NCBI GenBank assembly: GCA_028288395.1
Contig: JAQBNV010000182.1
Span: forward strand, 1-8,264
Source of the DNA: Adhaeribacter sp.
GTDB taxonomy: Bacteria > Bacteroidota > Bacteroidia > Cytophagales > Hymenobacteraceae
Length of the DNA stretch: 8,264 nucleotides
Direction of reading: 5' to 3'
Shown: positions 1 through 6,781 of the stretch, piece by piece
How positions within the stretch are numbered: position 1 is the stretch's first letter
How the letters are laid out: each line of letters starts with the position of its first letter
Notes under the pieces: model-generated
The model's input: only the letters and a program-made list of their open reading frames with translations
What the model was told of the DNA's origin: nothing
The model's database searches: none
Position numbers and translations under genes: made by a program

Positions 1-521
1 AATTCAGTAAAAGAAATCCCTTCGGCCCGGCCTTCACCGTCTTCGCTTACATTCAAGCGTTTCTGCACGGCTTCTTTTTTTATCATATAGTTCACCGTCA
101 AGTGCTTGCCTACTTCCCTTAAAAAACCCAGGAAACTAAAGTCCTTCATCCAGTCGTAGTTATTCACCACTTCCGCAGCGTTGGCACCGCAATTGAAATC
201 CAGTAGTTTCTCTAACTGCTTTTGAATGCCGGCCAGGTTATATTGCAGGGTTTCTTCGGAAAGCATACTGCGCTCCGAGGCTTTAAAGGATGGGTCGCCA
301 ATCATACCGGTAGCACCTCCTACCAAGGCAATAGGTTTGTGGCCCGCCCGCTGCAAGTGCACCAGCAGCATTACGGAAGCCAGGTTGCCAATATGCAAAG
401 AGTGAGCTGTAGGGTCGAAGCCAATATAGCCGGTGGTCATGCTGCTAGCCAGTTGTTCTTCGGTGCCGGGCATGTAATCGTGCAGCATGCCCCGCCATCT
501 TAATTCATCTATCAAGTTCAT
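1..521 (-). CDS. tyrS: Tyrosyl-tRNA synthetase, N-terminal part (3' end outside window)
   Basis: Class I aminoacyl-tRNA synthetase that charges tRNA-Tyr with tyrosine in the cytoplasm. Reading the minus strand from the ATG at 521-519 gives 173 uninterrupted residues starting [20 protein letters not shown]. The Rossmann-fold active-site segment is clear: [15 protein letters not shown] (residues 32-46) holds the tyrosine/ATP-binding Tyr32 and Asp36 and the HIGH-type motif as HIGN (43-46). It is followed by [11 protein letters not shown] (68-78), whose Asp76 matches the tyrosine-binding Asp of the family, then [20 protein letters not shown] and GISFTE at the edge. Family proteins are about 420-430 residues, so the KMSKS loop and the S4-like tRNA-binding domain lie beyond the left edge. 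Asn replaces the second His of HIGH, and GDPSFK replaces the more common GDPSGK; neither suggests a dead enzyme. The gene is divergent from holA and has its own -7 element at 574-581. Identity is very secure. Confidence 0.97.
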   Translation of the reverse strand, partial: MNLIDELRWRGMLHDYMPGTEEQLASSMTTGYIGFDPTAHSLHIGNLASVMLLVHLQRAGHKPIALVGGATGMIGDPSFKASERSMLSEETLQYNLAGIQKQLEKLLDFNCGANAAEVVNNYDWMKDFSFLGFLREVGKHLTVNYMIKKEAVQKRLNVSEDGEGRAEGISFTE

Positions 522-573
522 GTTTTGTAATTTGCGGAATCAATCAAAAATCACCGCTTCTAATGTTGCGATG

Positions 574-581
574 CAAAGATA
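574..581 (-). promoter_or_regulatory. Bacteroidota -7 promoter element for tyrS
   Basis: On the minus strand this reads TATCTTTG, a full match to the Bacteroidota sigma-ABfr -7 consensus TAnnTTTG. Transcription would start near 569, giving a leader of roughly 48 nt before the tyrS ATG. The -33 position (about 601-610 on the plus strand) reads as a T-run on the minus strand rather than a clean TTG, so only the -7 half is well supported. Confidence 0.55.
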
Positions 582-686
582 TGGGAAAAATTCAGGTCGG
601 ATAAAAAAACATAAAAGGAGTAAAATAGCGATTCGTTGGATGTAGGCGTAAGCAGGGGCAGGCTGTTTTATTTCCTTCCTAACCAA

Positions 687-702
687 GGGTAAGCATTTAC
701 CC
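687..702. repeat. Short perfect inverted repeat in the divergent intergenic region
   Basis: GGGTAA at 687-692 and TTACCC at 697-702 form a perfect 6-bp inverted repeat with a 4-nt spacer (GCAT). It lies between the tyrS and holA promoters, about 33 bp upstream of the holA -33 element. It could be a repressor or activator site. A 6-bp repeat is also easily found by chance, and no T-run follows, so it does not look like a terminator. Confidence 0.25.
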
Positions 703-734
703 GGTATAAAATCCAAAGCAATTTCCGGCTTTCC

Positions 735-765
735 TTGTTCCTTCGGTCCGGCTGGTGTATTTTTG
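735..765 (+). promoter_or_regulatory. holA promoter (-33 TTG / -7 TATTTTTG), predicted leaderless start
   Basis: TTG at 735-737 and TATTTTTG at 758-765 are separated by 20 bp, matching the Bacteroidota arrangement of a TTG-type -33 element about 19-20 bp before TAnnTTTG. Only 4 nt separate the last G of the -7 box from the holA ATG at 770. The expected transcription start therefore falls on or beside the A of the start codon, so the mRNA would have little or no leader. This also argues against the in-frame GTG at 755, which lies upstream of the expected start of transcription. Confidence 0.65.
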
Positions 766-769
766 TTTT

Positions 770-1813
770 ATGACGGCGGATGAAATATTAGTTAAACTTA
801 AAAATAAACAATACGCGCCTATTTACTTTCTACAGGGCGAAGAGCCTTATTTTATCGACCAGATTGCGGATTACATTGAGGCGCATGTGTTGCCCGAAAG
901 TGAAAAAGGGTTTAACCAGGTGGTCATGTACGGCAAAGATGTAGACGTGGGGACCATTCTGCTGCAAGCCAAGCGTTACCCCATGATGGCCGAACGGCAG
1001 GTGGTAATTGTAAAGGAAGCGCAAACCGTGGTGGATATTGATAAAGAATCGGGCATAAAACAGCTGGAAGCTTATTTTCAACATCCCTTGCCTAGTACGG
1101 TGCTGGTATTCTGTTATAAACACAAAGTGCTAGACGGCCGGAAGGCTTTTGCCAAAACGGTAAACAAACACGCCGTACTACTCACTACCAAAAAGCTGTA
1201 CGATAACCAGGTGCCCACCTGGGTAAATAATTACTTTAAAAGCAAAGGCTTACAGATTAACCCCAAAGCCACGCTGCTGCTAAGCGAATATATTGGATCG
1301 GATATTTCGCGCCTGGCCAACGAAATTGAAAAGCTGTCGCTGAACCTGAAAGCAGGGCAAACCATTACGGAGCAAATGGTTCAGGAGAATGTAGGCATCA
1401 GCAAAGATTATAATATTTTTGAACTGCAAACGGCCTTAATCAACCAGGATGTGCTGAAGGCTAACCGCATCGTTAATTATTTTGAATCAAATCCCAAAAA
1501 CAACCCGCTGATCCCCAATATTACCTTGCTGTTTTCTTTTTTTGCCAAGTTGCTTAGCCTACACGCGGCGCCTGATAAGTCGGAAGGGGCCATTAGCCGG
1601 AGCTTGGGTAACCGCAGTTTTTTGGTTAAAGAATATGTAACGGCTATGCGGGTATTCCCTTACGTCCGAACCGTGCAGATAATTGGTTTTATTCGGCTGG
1701 CCGATTTGCAGGCAAAAGGCATTGAAGGCGGATACCTAACAGACGGTGAAATCCTGCGGGAACTGGTGTTTAAAATTTTGCATCCCATTCCGGAGTTAGT
1801 TCTGGTGCATTAA
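770..1813 (+). CDS. holA: DNA polymerase III delta subunit (clamp loader)
   Basis: Delta subunit of the replicative clamp loader; in the family it binds and opens the beta sliding clamp so the gamma/tau complex can load it on DNA. From ATG 770 the protein is 347 residues, normal for HolA (about 330-350). The N-terminal AAA+-like domain (about 1-140) begins with the Bacteroidota pattern MTADEILVKLKN..Y.PIYFLQGEEPYFID and includes RQVVIVKEAQ (76-85). The lid domain carries the conserved segment YIGSDISRLANEIEKL (174-189). The C-terminal collar domain starts near DYNIFELQTALI (213-224) and ends about residue 340. As expected for delta, no Walker A motif is visible. ATG 770 is preferred over the in-frame GTG at 755 because it gives the family's usual N terminus and because the -7 box overlaps the GTG-ATG interval. 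The gene appears monocistronic, divergent from tyrS and 185 bp before the next gene. Confidence 0.94.
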   Translation: MTADEILVKLKNKQYAPIYFLQGEEPYFIDQIADYIEAHVLPESEKGFNQVVMYGKDVDVGTILLQAKRYPMMAERQVVIVKEAQTVVDIDKESGIKQLEAYFQHPLPSTVLVFCYKHKVLDGRKAFAKTVNKHAVLLTTKKLYDNQVPTWVNNYFKSKGLQINPKATLLLSEYIGSDISRLANEIEKLSLNLKAGQTITEQMVQENVGISKDYNIFELQTALINQDVLKANRIVNYFESNPKNNPLIPNITLLFSFFAKLLSLHAAPDKSEGAISRSLGNRSFLVKEYVTAMRVFPYVRTVQIIGFIRLADLQAKGIEGGYLTDGEILRELVFKILHPIPELVLVH

Positions 1814-1825
1814 CCAATATTTATT

Positions 1826-1857
1826 TGGGGCCGGCGTTATTTAACTGCTTGGCCCTA
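1826..1857 (+). terminator. Weak hairpin after holA, possible terminator
   Basis: GGGCC (1828-1832) can pair with GGCCC (1851-1855), extended by G-T and T-A pairs at the base to a 7-bp stem with an 18-nt loop. It begins 13 nt after the holA stop codon. The loop is long and no T-run follows (CTACTAGCTTTTGGG), so it is a poor intrinsic terminator. It is listed only as the best candidate in this gap. Confidence 0.2.
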
Positions 1858-1947
1858 CTAGCTTTTGGGAAAAGGAAAGGTGTGAATTTAATTTGCCCGA
1901 TTACGAAATTCCGGCATAATACTGCTTCCCCGCAATCTATTTTTTAG

Positions 1948-1955
1948 TATTTTTG
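1948..1955 (+). promoter_or_regulatory. -7 promoter element for the TPR-barrel-SPOR-exbB operon
   Basis: TATTTTTG is an exact match to the Bacteroidota -7 consensus TAnnTTTG and is identical to the holA -7 box (the shared string is GTATTTTTG). Transcription would begin near 1960, leaving a leader of about 39 nt before the ATG at 1999. The -33 position, about 19-20 bp upstream, reads CTTCC rather than TTG and is imperfect. No comparable element appears in the three following gene junctions, so this is the probable promoter for the whole operon. Confidence 0.55.
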
Positions 1956-1998
1956 ACGGCTTAGAAGGCTTGAACGCAAGCAGTGCAAAAACATTGGT

Positions 1999-4900
1999 AT
2001 GAATAAAATCCATAAAATAATCCTCACCTCGGCATTGGTAGGTGGCTCGCATTTTGCTGAGGCACAACACCAGCAGGCTTTTACTTCTAAAGAACGCTTT
2101 TTCCAGGAAGGGCTGGAACTGTTCGACCGCCAATTGTACGGCGCGGCCCAGGTAGCTTTTGCCAAATACGTGAGCCTGCAGCAAGATGATGCCCAGGCGG
2201 CTAATGCACAGTATTATTACGCCGTCAGTGGCTTGTATTTATTGCACAACAATGCCGAAAACCTGATCCTGGATTTTGCGAGCGCTTACCCGGCGCATCC
2301 CAAAGCATCACTGGCTTATTACGAGCTGGGTTTGTTTTACTTCAATAAAAAGAATTACAACAAAGCGGTTGAATATTTAGAGAAAGTACCAACAAATAAG
2401 CTAAATGCCAAACAGGCGAAGGAAGCAGAATTTAAACTGGCTTATTCTTATTTCGCTAAAAAAGATTTTAAAAAGGCCAAACCACTCTTCGATCGCAGCA
2501 AAACCGGCGATCATAATTTTGTTTACGCGGCCAATTATTATGCCGGTTACATCGCCTACCGCGATGGTGACTATGCCAATGCCAAAAAAGACTTGCGCGA
2601 AGCGGAAAAAAACGAAGCGTATAAAACCATTGTGCCGTACATGCTCACCGAAATCTCTTATAAGGATGGTGACTTAAAAGAAGTAATCTCTTACGGCGAA
2701 GGGGTACTAAAAAATAAACCGCTGCCCCAGAATGCCGACGAAATCCGGGCCTTGGTAGGAGATGCTTATTTTCAGCAGGGCGATTACAAAAGCGCCAATC
2801 GTTATTTTAACGAATATGTAAAAGGCAAGCGCGATATCGAAAATAACCTGGAGTATAAAATCGGGTTTTCGTATTACAAAGCCGATGATTACAAAAATGC
2901 CATTACTTACCTCAAAAATGTAGCCCTGCAAAAAGATGCGCTGGGCCAGAATGCGGCCTACCACCTGGGTCATAGTTATTTAAAGGACAATAACAAACAG
3001 TTTGCTTTAACTGCTTTTGACCAGGCCCGCCGGCAGGAATTTGACAAACAGATAACCGAAGCGGCTTACATAAAATACGCCCAGCTAAATTACGAAACCG
3101 GTAATTTCAGCGAGGTTATTAGTGCCATGGCAGAGTTTAACAAAAAATTTCCAAAATCGAAATTTACCGCCGAAGCTGACGAAATTCTCAGCGAATCGTA
3201 CCTGAACTCAAATAATTACAGCGAGGCTATCCGCCACATCGAAAGCCTGAGCTCCCGCAGCGAACGCATTAACCAAACCTACCAGCGGGTAACCTATTAT
3301 CAAGGCGTTAAATTATTTAACGACAGCCGTTTCCAGGAAGCCGTGCAAATTCTCGACAAATCCCTGAAGTATCCTTATGATAATGAAATAAAGGCAGCCA
3401 GCCATTTCCTGAAAGGCGAATCCTTTTCCATAGCCCAGCGGTACGAAGATGCCATTAATAGCTACGGGGCCGTTTTCCGGACGGCTAATGCAAATAAAAC
3501 GGAATCTTACAGCAAAACGCGTTATGGAATTGGGTACGCGTATTATAATACCAAACAGTACGATAAAGCTTTAACCCATTTTAAAGCTTACCTGAACGAT
3601 AATGCGGTAAAAGCAGATAACGCTAACCTGATGGATGCAACCATCCGGTTAGCCGATTGCTATTATATTGCCAAAGATTATCCCCAGGCCCTGAGCCTGT
3701 ACGATAAAGCTATTGCCCAAAGTGCCCAGGATCGCGATTATGCTTATTTTCAGCGGGGTGTGATTTTTGGCCTGACAGGCCGGCGGGAAGAAGCAGCGCA
3801 AAGCTTACGTACGCTTATCAGCCAGTTCCCGAAATCGCAGTACGCCGATGAAGGGGTTTACCAGAAAGCTTTGCTGGATTTTGAGGGCGGCAGCTATGCC
3901 ACGGCTATTTCGGGCTTTACCGATTTAATCACCAACCGTTCGACGAGCCGCCTGGTGCCTTTTGCTTTACAAAAAAGAGGACTGGCATATAACAACATGA
4001 AAAAGCCGAATGAAGCCATTGCGGATTTTAAACGGGTTTTAAATGATTATCCTTCTTCCAAGATAGCCTCCAGCGCTTTACTTAGCTTGCAGGAAACCAT
4101 GAATGCCAATAACCAGACCGAAGGTCTGGAACCTTATATTGCCCGTTTCCGGGCGGCCAATCCCGAGAGCAACGCTTTGGAAAGCATTGAGTTTGAGTCT
4201 GCCAAGTCCTTATACTTCAACGAAAAATATCCTCAGGCTATTACCAAGCTGGAGGCCTATTTAAAAGCCTATCCCAAAACGACTTTCGCCAGCGATGCCC
4301 GTTACTTCCTGGCCGACTCTTATCTGAAGTCGAATAAAAAAGATGTTGCTTTGATTCAGTTCCGGGAAGTTGTAGCTGAAAACCAGACGGAATATATTAA
4401 CCGCGCCATTCAGCGGGCAGCAGAACTCGAATTCGAAAGTAAAAATTATACCGAAGCCATAAAATATTACAGCCGCCTGAACGAGGTGTCGGTTAATAAA
4501 CGGGAGCAGGCCAACGCCTTGATGGGCATGATGCGCAGCTACTTCCTGACAAATGATTATGCGAATACAATTAAAGTGGCCGATGATTTAATCGCGCAGG
4601 GCAATGCCGCTTTAAATGCTTATAACTCTGCCTTGCTGCATAAAGCCAAAGCTACTTACGCGCAGGGTAATCTTGATGAAGCCCTGAAGCAGTTTACCAC
4701 TACCGCTTCCTTGGCTACCGATATCAATGGGGCGGAAGCGCAGTTTTCCATCGCCGAAATATATTACAAGCAAAATAAATACAAAGAATCGTTGGAAGCC
4801 GCCCAGAAAGTAGCCACTTCTTTTGCCAACTACGATTTCTGGCTGGTAAAATCTTTCCTGCTGATAGCTGATAACTACGTGGCGCAAAAAGAAATATTCC

Positions 4901-5052
4901 AGGCCAAAGCTACTCTTACCTCTATTATTGAGAACGCCACTTTAAAAGAATTGGTAGCGGAAGCCAAGGCAAAATTAGCCGCCCTCGAAACGCCGGTTGC
5001 CCCGGTCGTTACGCCCGATAGTACCGGCGTCAATGAGGCAGATAAAAAATAA
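1999..5052 (+). CDS. Exported TPR-repeat scaffold protein, 1017 aa
   Basis: Large protein built almost entirely of tetratricopeptide repeats, predicted to be a periplasmic (or outer-membrane inner-face) scaffold. Residues 1-22 are a signal peptide: basic MNKIHK, then a hydrophobic stretch, then a signal peptidase I site AEA|Q that leaves Gln23 at the mature N terminus. TPR-like helical hairpins run from about 28 to 990. Clear units include ASLAYYELGLFYFNKKNYNKA (103-123), VGDAYFQQGDYKSANRYF (253-270), GYAYYNTKQYDKALTHF (512-528), ADCYYIAKDYPQALSLYDKA (552-571), ADSYLKSNKKDVALIQF (772-788) and AEIYYKQNKYKESLEAAQ (919-936). The block FWLVKSFLLIADNYVAQKE..FQAKATL.SII (947-977) resembles the conserved C-terminal end of a Bacteroidota TPR family, as I recall it. 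A short Pro/Val-rich tail (998-1017) ends the protein, with no membrane anchor. It is the first gene of the operon, 30 bp before the barrel gene. By position and fold it recalls CpoB/YbgF of Tol-Pal, but it is far longer; the specific role is unknown. Confidence 0.9.
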   Translation: MNKIHKIILTSALVGGSHFAEAQHQQAFTSKERFFQEGLELFDRQLYGAAQVAFAKYVSLQQDDAQAANAQYYYAVSGLYLLHNNAENLILDFASAYPAHPKASLAYYELGLFYFNKKNYNKAVEYLEKVPTNKLNAKQAKEAEFKLAYSYFAKKDFKKAKPLFDRSKTGDHNFVYAANYYAGYIAYRDGDYANAKKDLREAEKNEAYKTIVPYMLTEISYKDGDLKEVISYGEGVLKNKPLPQNADEIRALVGDAYFQQGDYKSANRYFNEYVKGKRDIENNLEYKIGFSYYKADDYKNAITYLKNVALQKDALGQNAAYHLGHSYLKDNNKQFALTAFDQARRQEFDKQITEAAYIKYAQLNYETGNFSEVISAMAEFNKKFPKSKFTAEADEILSESYLNSNNYSEAIRHIESLSSRSERINQTYQRVTYYQGVKLFNDSRFQEAVQILDKSLKYPYDNEIKAASHFLKGESFSIAQRYEDAINSYGAVFRTANANKTESYSKTRYGIGYAYYNTKQYDKALTHFKAYLNDNAVKADNANLMDATIRLADCYYIAKDYPQALSLYDKAIAQSAQDRDYAYFQRGVIFGLTGRREEAAQSLRTLISQFPKSQYADEGVYQKALLDFEGGSYATAISGFTDLITNRSTSRLVPFALQKRGLAYNNMKKPNEAIADFKRVLNDYPSSKIASSALLSLQETMNANNQTEGLEPYIARFRAANPESNALESIEFESAKSLYFNEKYPQAITKLEAYLKAYPKTTFASDARYFLADSYLKSNKKDVALIQFREVVAENQTEYINRAIQRAAELEFESKNYTEAIKYYSRLNEVSVNKREQANALMGMMRSYFLTNDYANTIKVADDLIAQGNAALNAYNSALLHKAKATYAQGNLDEALKQFTTTASLATDINGAEAQFSIAEIYYKQNKYKESLEAAQKVATSFANYDFWLVKSFLLIADNYVAQKEIFQAKATLTSIIENATLKELVAEAKAKLAALETPVAPVVTPDSTGVNEADKK

Positions 5053-5082
5053 TAATTAAGGCGAAGCGCTAACAGAAGTAAC

Positions 5083-6780
5083 ATGAATTATAAGTTAAAG
5101 CAGATTAGTTTAATTACCTTATGCAGCCTCGGTGTTTTTTGGTCGTTGCCGCTGGCCGCCCAGGAAACCGGCTGGGAAGGAAAAAACAAATTGGAAGATG
5201 CCGAAATTGTGGTAGAAAAGAACCGGGTGAACGAACTTCCGGAAGCTACCCGTAACTTTGAAAAGCTTCGTATTCCGCCACCCGAAAAAAAGGACCGCCA
5301 GGTAAACTACCGCTTTGCCGATTATCGGCTTACTACAAATAATTTAAATTTACCCATGCGGGTATTAACCATCAAGCAGGAGGATCTGACTCAAGTAAAT
5401 GGTAATTACCTCAAAGCCGGTCTGGGTAATTACAGCACTGCCTACCTCAAAGGATATTTTCATAATAAGCGCGATAACCAATATTCCTACGGGGTGGATG
5501 TGAGCCACGTAGGTTCCGGCAAAGGTCCGGTAGATGGCCAAAACTCGGCTGCCTCAAATTCCGAAGTTAAATTTAACGCGGAATCCTATACCCGCGATTT
5601 AACTGTAGGCGGCAACTTATATTACAACCACGACCGGTATAACTTTTACGGCTACAATCCTGTAATTGAAGAAATTGACCGCGATTCTCTGAAGCAAACC
5701 TTCAACCGGGTAGGGGCCGATATTTTCTTTAACAACAAGGTTTCAAAAAGCGAATTACAGTACCAGGGGGGCATCGGCTTTAAATATTTTACCAGCCGGT
5801 TTGGCGCCCGCGAATCCAATATTCTCACTAATATCGGGGTAGGTTACAGCCTGGATGAATCGGCGCGCATTAACGTGGATGCCAAAGCGTCTTTTGTGGG
5901 CTACAAAGATTCTGCTTCCGTTAACCGGGCTTATTTCCGGTTGCGGCCTTCTTACGAAAGTGTTTCGGACCTGGTAAGTTTATCGCTGGGAGCCGTTATT
6001 GCTTATACCGGCGATGAAGTAAACAACGCCCGTAAATTTAATATTTACCCCTCCGTAAGGGTCGGCTACGAAATTGTAGACGATCAGGTCCAGGTGTTTG
6101 CCGGCATCGAAGGCGACCTGAAACGGGTAACGTTGCATGACTTAACCCAGGAAAACCCTTTCCTGAACCAGGATGTACAGGTAGCCGACGAAAATAAAAT
6201 TATGGATTTTTACGGCGGTTTAACCGGTAATCTGGGCAGTAACCTTAAATTTACCGCCCGCGCCGGTTATCAAAGCTTCCGCAATCTGGCTTTCTTCAAC
6301 GGCAGCTTAACCGATTCTACTAAATTCGATTTGGTTTACGACGATGGGACTACGAAGGTAATTAACTTTTTGGGAGAGCTTTCTTACAATTATTCGGAGC
6401 AGTTCCGGTTAGGATTGAAAACCGAAATAAACAAATATACGACTGACCTGCTGGCTAAGCCATTTCACCGGCCGGCTTTCCAGACCACTGTTACCGGTAG
6501 TTATAATTTACACGATAAAATATTCTTCCACACAGAACTTTATTATCTTAGCCGCACTTACGGGCAGGTATTCCGCCTGAATCCCGAAGGGCTTTACCGC
6601 CCGGTTCTGAAAGAAACAGATAATATAACCGACTTAAATTTGAAAGTTGATTATAGAATCTCGAATAAATTTTCAACATTTGTCATGGGAAATAATATTC
6701 TGGGTAACCAGTACCAGCGGTTTGTAAATTATCCCAACAAAGGATTGCAGTTAATCATTGGTGCATCATATATATTTTAA
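5083..6780 (+). CDS. Outer-membrane beta-barrel protein (TonB-dependent-receptor-like, no full plug)
   Basis: Predicted integral outer-membrane protein of 565 residues. Residues 1-26 are a signal peptide with site LAA|Q, leaving Gln27 first. Residues 27-105 are a short soluble N-terminal region, with EIVVEKNRVNELPEA (41-55), a Pro/Lys-rich stretch RIPPPEKK (63-70) and YRFADYRL (76-83). From about 108 to the end there are alternating amphipathic strands rich in Tyr, Gly and Asn with polar turns (for example YLKAGLGNYSTAYLKGYF), and the last strand GLQLIIGASYIF ends in Phe565, the usual signal for BAM-mediated insertion. The C-terminal half resembles TonB-dependent receptors, but a canonical plug of about 120-150 residues does not fit between the signal peptide and the first strand. 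There is room for about 22 strands by length, though I did not count them. ATG 5083 gives the signal peptide directly and follows the TPR stop by 30 bp. Function and ligand are unknown. Confidence 0.85.
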   Translation: MNYKLKQISLITLCSLGVFWSLPLAAQETGWEGKNKLEDAEIVVEKNRVNELPEATRNFEKLRIPPPEKKDRQVNYRFADYRLTTNNLNLPMRVLTIKQEDLTQVNGNYLKAGLGNYSTAYLKGYFHNKRDNQYSYGVDVSHVGSGKGPVDGQNSAASNSEVKFNAESYTRDLTVGGNLYYNHDRYNFYGYNPVIEEIDRDSLKQTFNRVGADIFFNNKVSKSELQYQGGIGFKYFTSRFGARESNILTNIGVGYSLDESARINVDAKASFVGYKDSASVNRAYFRLRPSYESVSDLVSLSLGAVIAYTGDEVNNARKFNIYPSVRVGYEIVDDQVQVFAGIEGDLKRVTLHDLTQENPFLNQDVQVADENKIMDFYGGLTGNLGSNLKFTARAGYQSFRNLAFFNGSLTDSTKFDLVYDDGTTKVINFLGELSYNYSEQFRLGLKTEINKYTTDLLAKPFHRPAFQTTVTGSYNLHDKIFFHTELYYLSRTYGQVFRLNPEGLYRPVLKETDNITDLNLKVDYRISNKFSTFVMGNNILGNQYQRFVNYPNKGLQLIIGASYIF

Positions 6781-6781
6781 T

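Noticed and set aside
222..503. Plus-strand open frame of 93 codons
   Set aside because: It lies fully antisense to the secure tyrS coding sequence and shows no recognisable family or promoter.
724..753. Direct repeat TCCGGCT (724-730 and 747-753) flanking the holA -33 element
   Set aside because: CCGGC-type strings are frequent throughout this sequence, so a 7-bp repeat is not convincing as an operator.
755..769. GTG start giving five extra residues on HolA
   Set aside because: The -7 box TATTTTTG occupies 758-765, and the family N terminus begins at the ATG at 770.
1888..1895. TTAATTTG as an extra -7 element
   Set aside because: The second base does not match TAnnTTTG, and a perfect element lies closer to the gene at 1948-1955.
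1888..2184. Minus-strand open frames overlapping the start of the TPR gene (also 1944-2165)
   Set aside because: They are antisense shadows over the signal peptide and promoter region of a well-supported gene, with no recognisable product.
2405..2677. Plus-strand frame-shifted open frame of 90 codons inside the TPR gene
   Set aside because: It has a low-complexity Lys/Arg/Pro composition typical of an out-of-frame reading of a Lys-rich TPR gene.
5083..5160. Possible lipoprotein signal in the barrel protein (Cys14 in ITLC)
   Set aside because: Leu at -1 does not fit a lipobox, and a good signal peptidase I site (LAA|Q) follows the hydrophobic stretch.
6758..6781. TTG start giving eight extra residues on the SPOR protein
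   Set aside because: It overlaps the end of the barrel gene. The ATG at 6782 gives the expected start of the HU-like domain at an ideal 1-nt junction.
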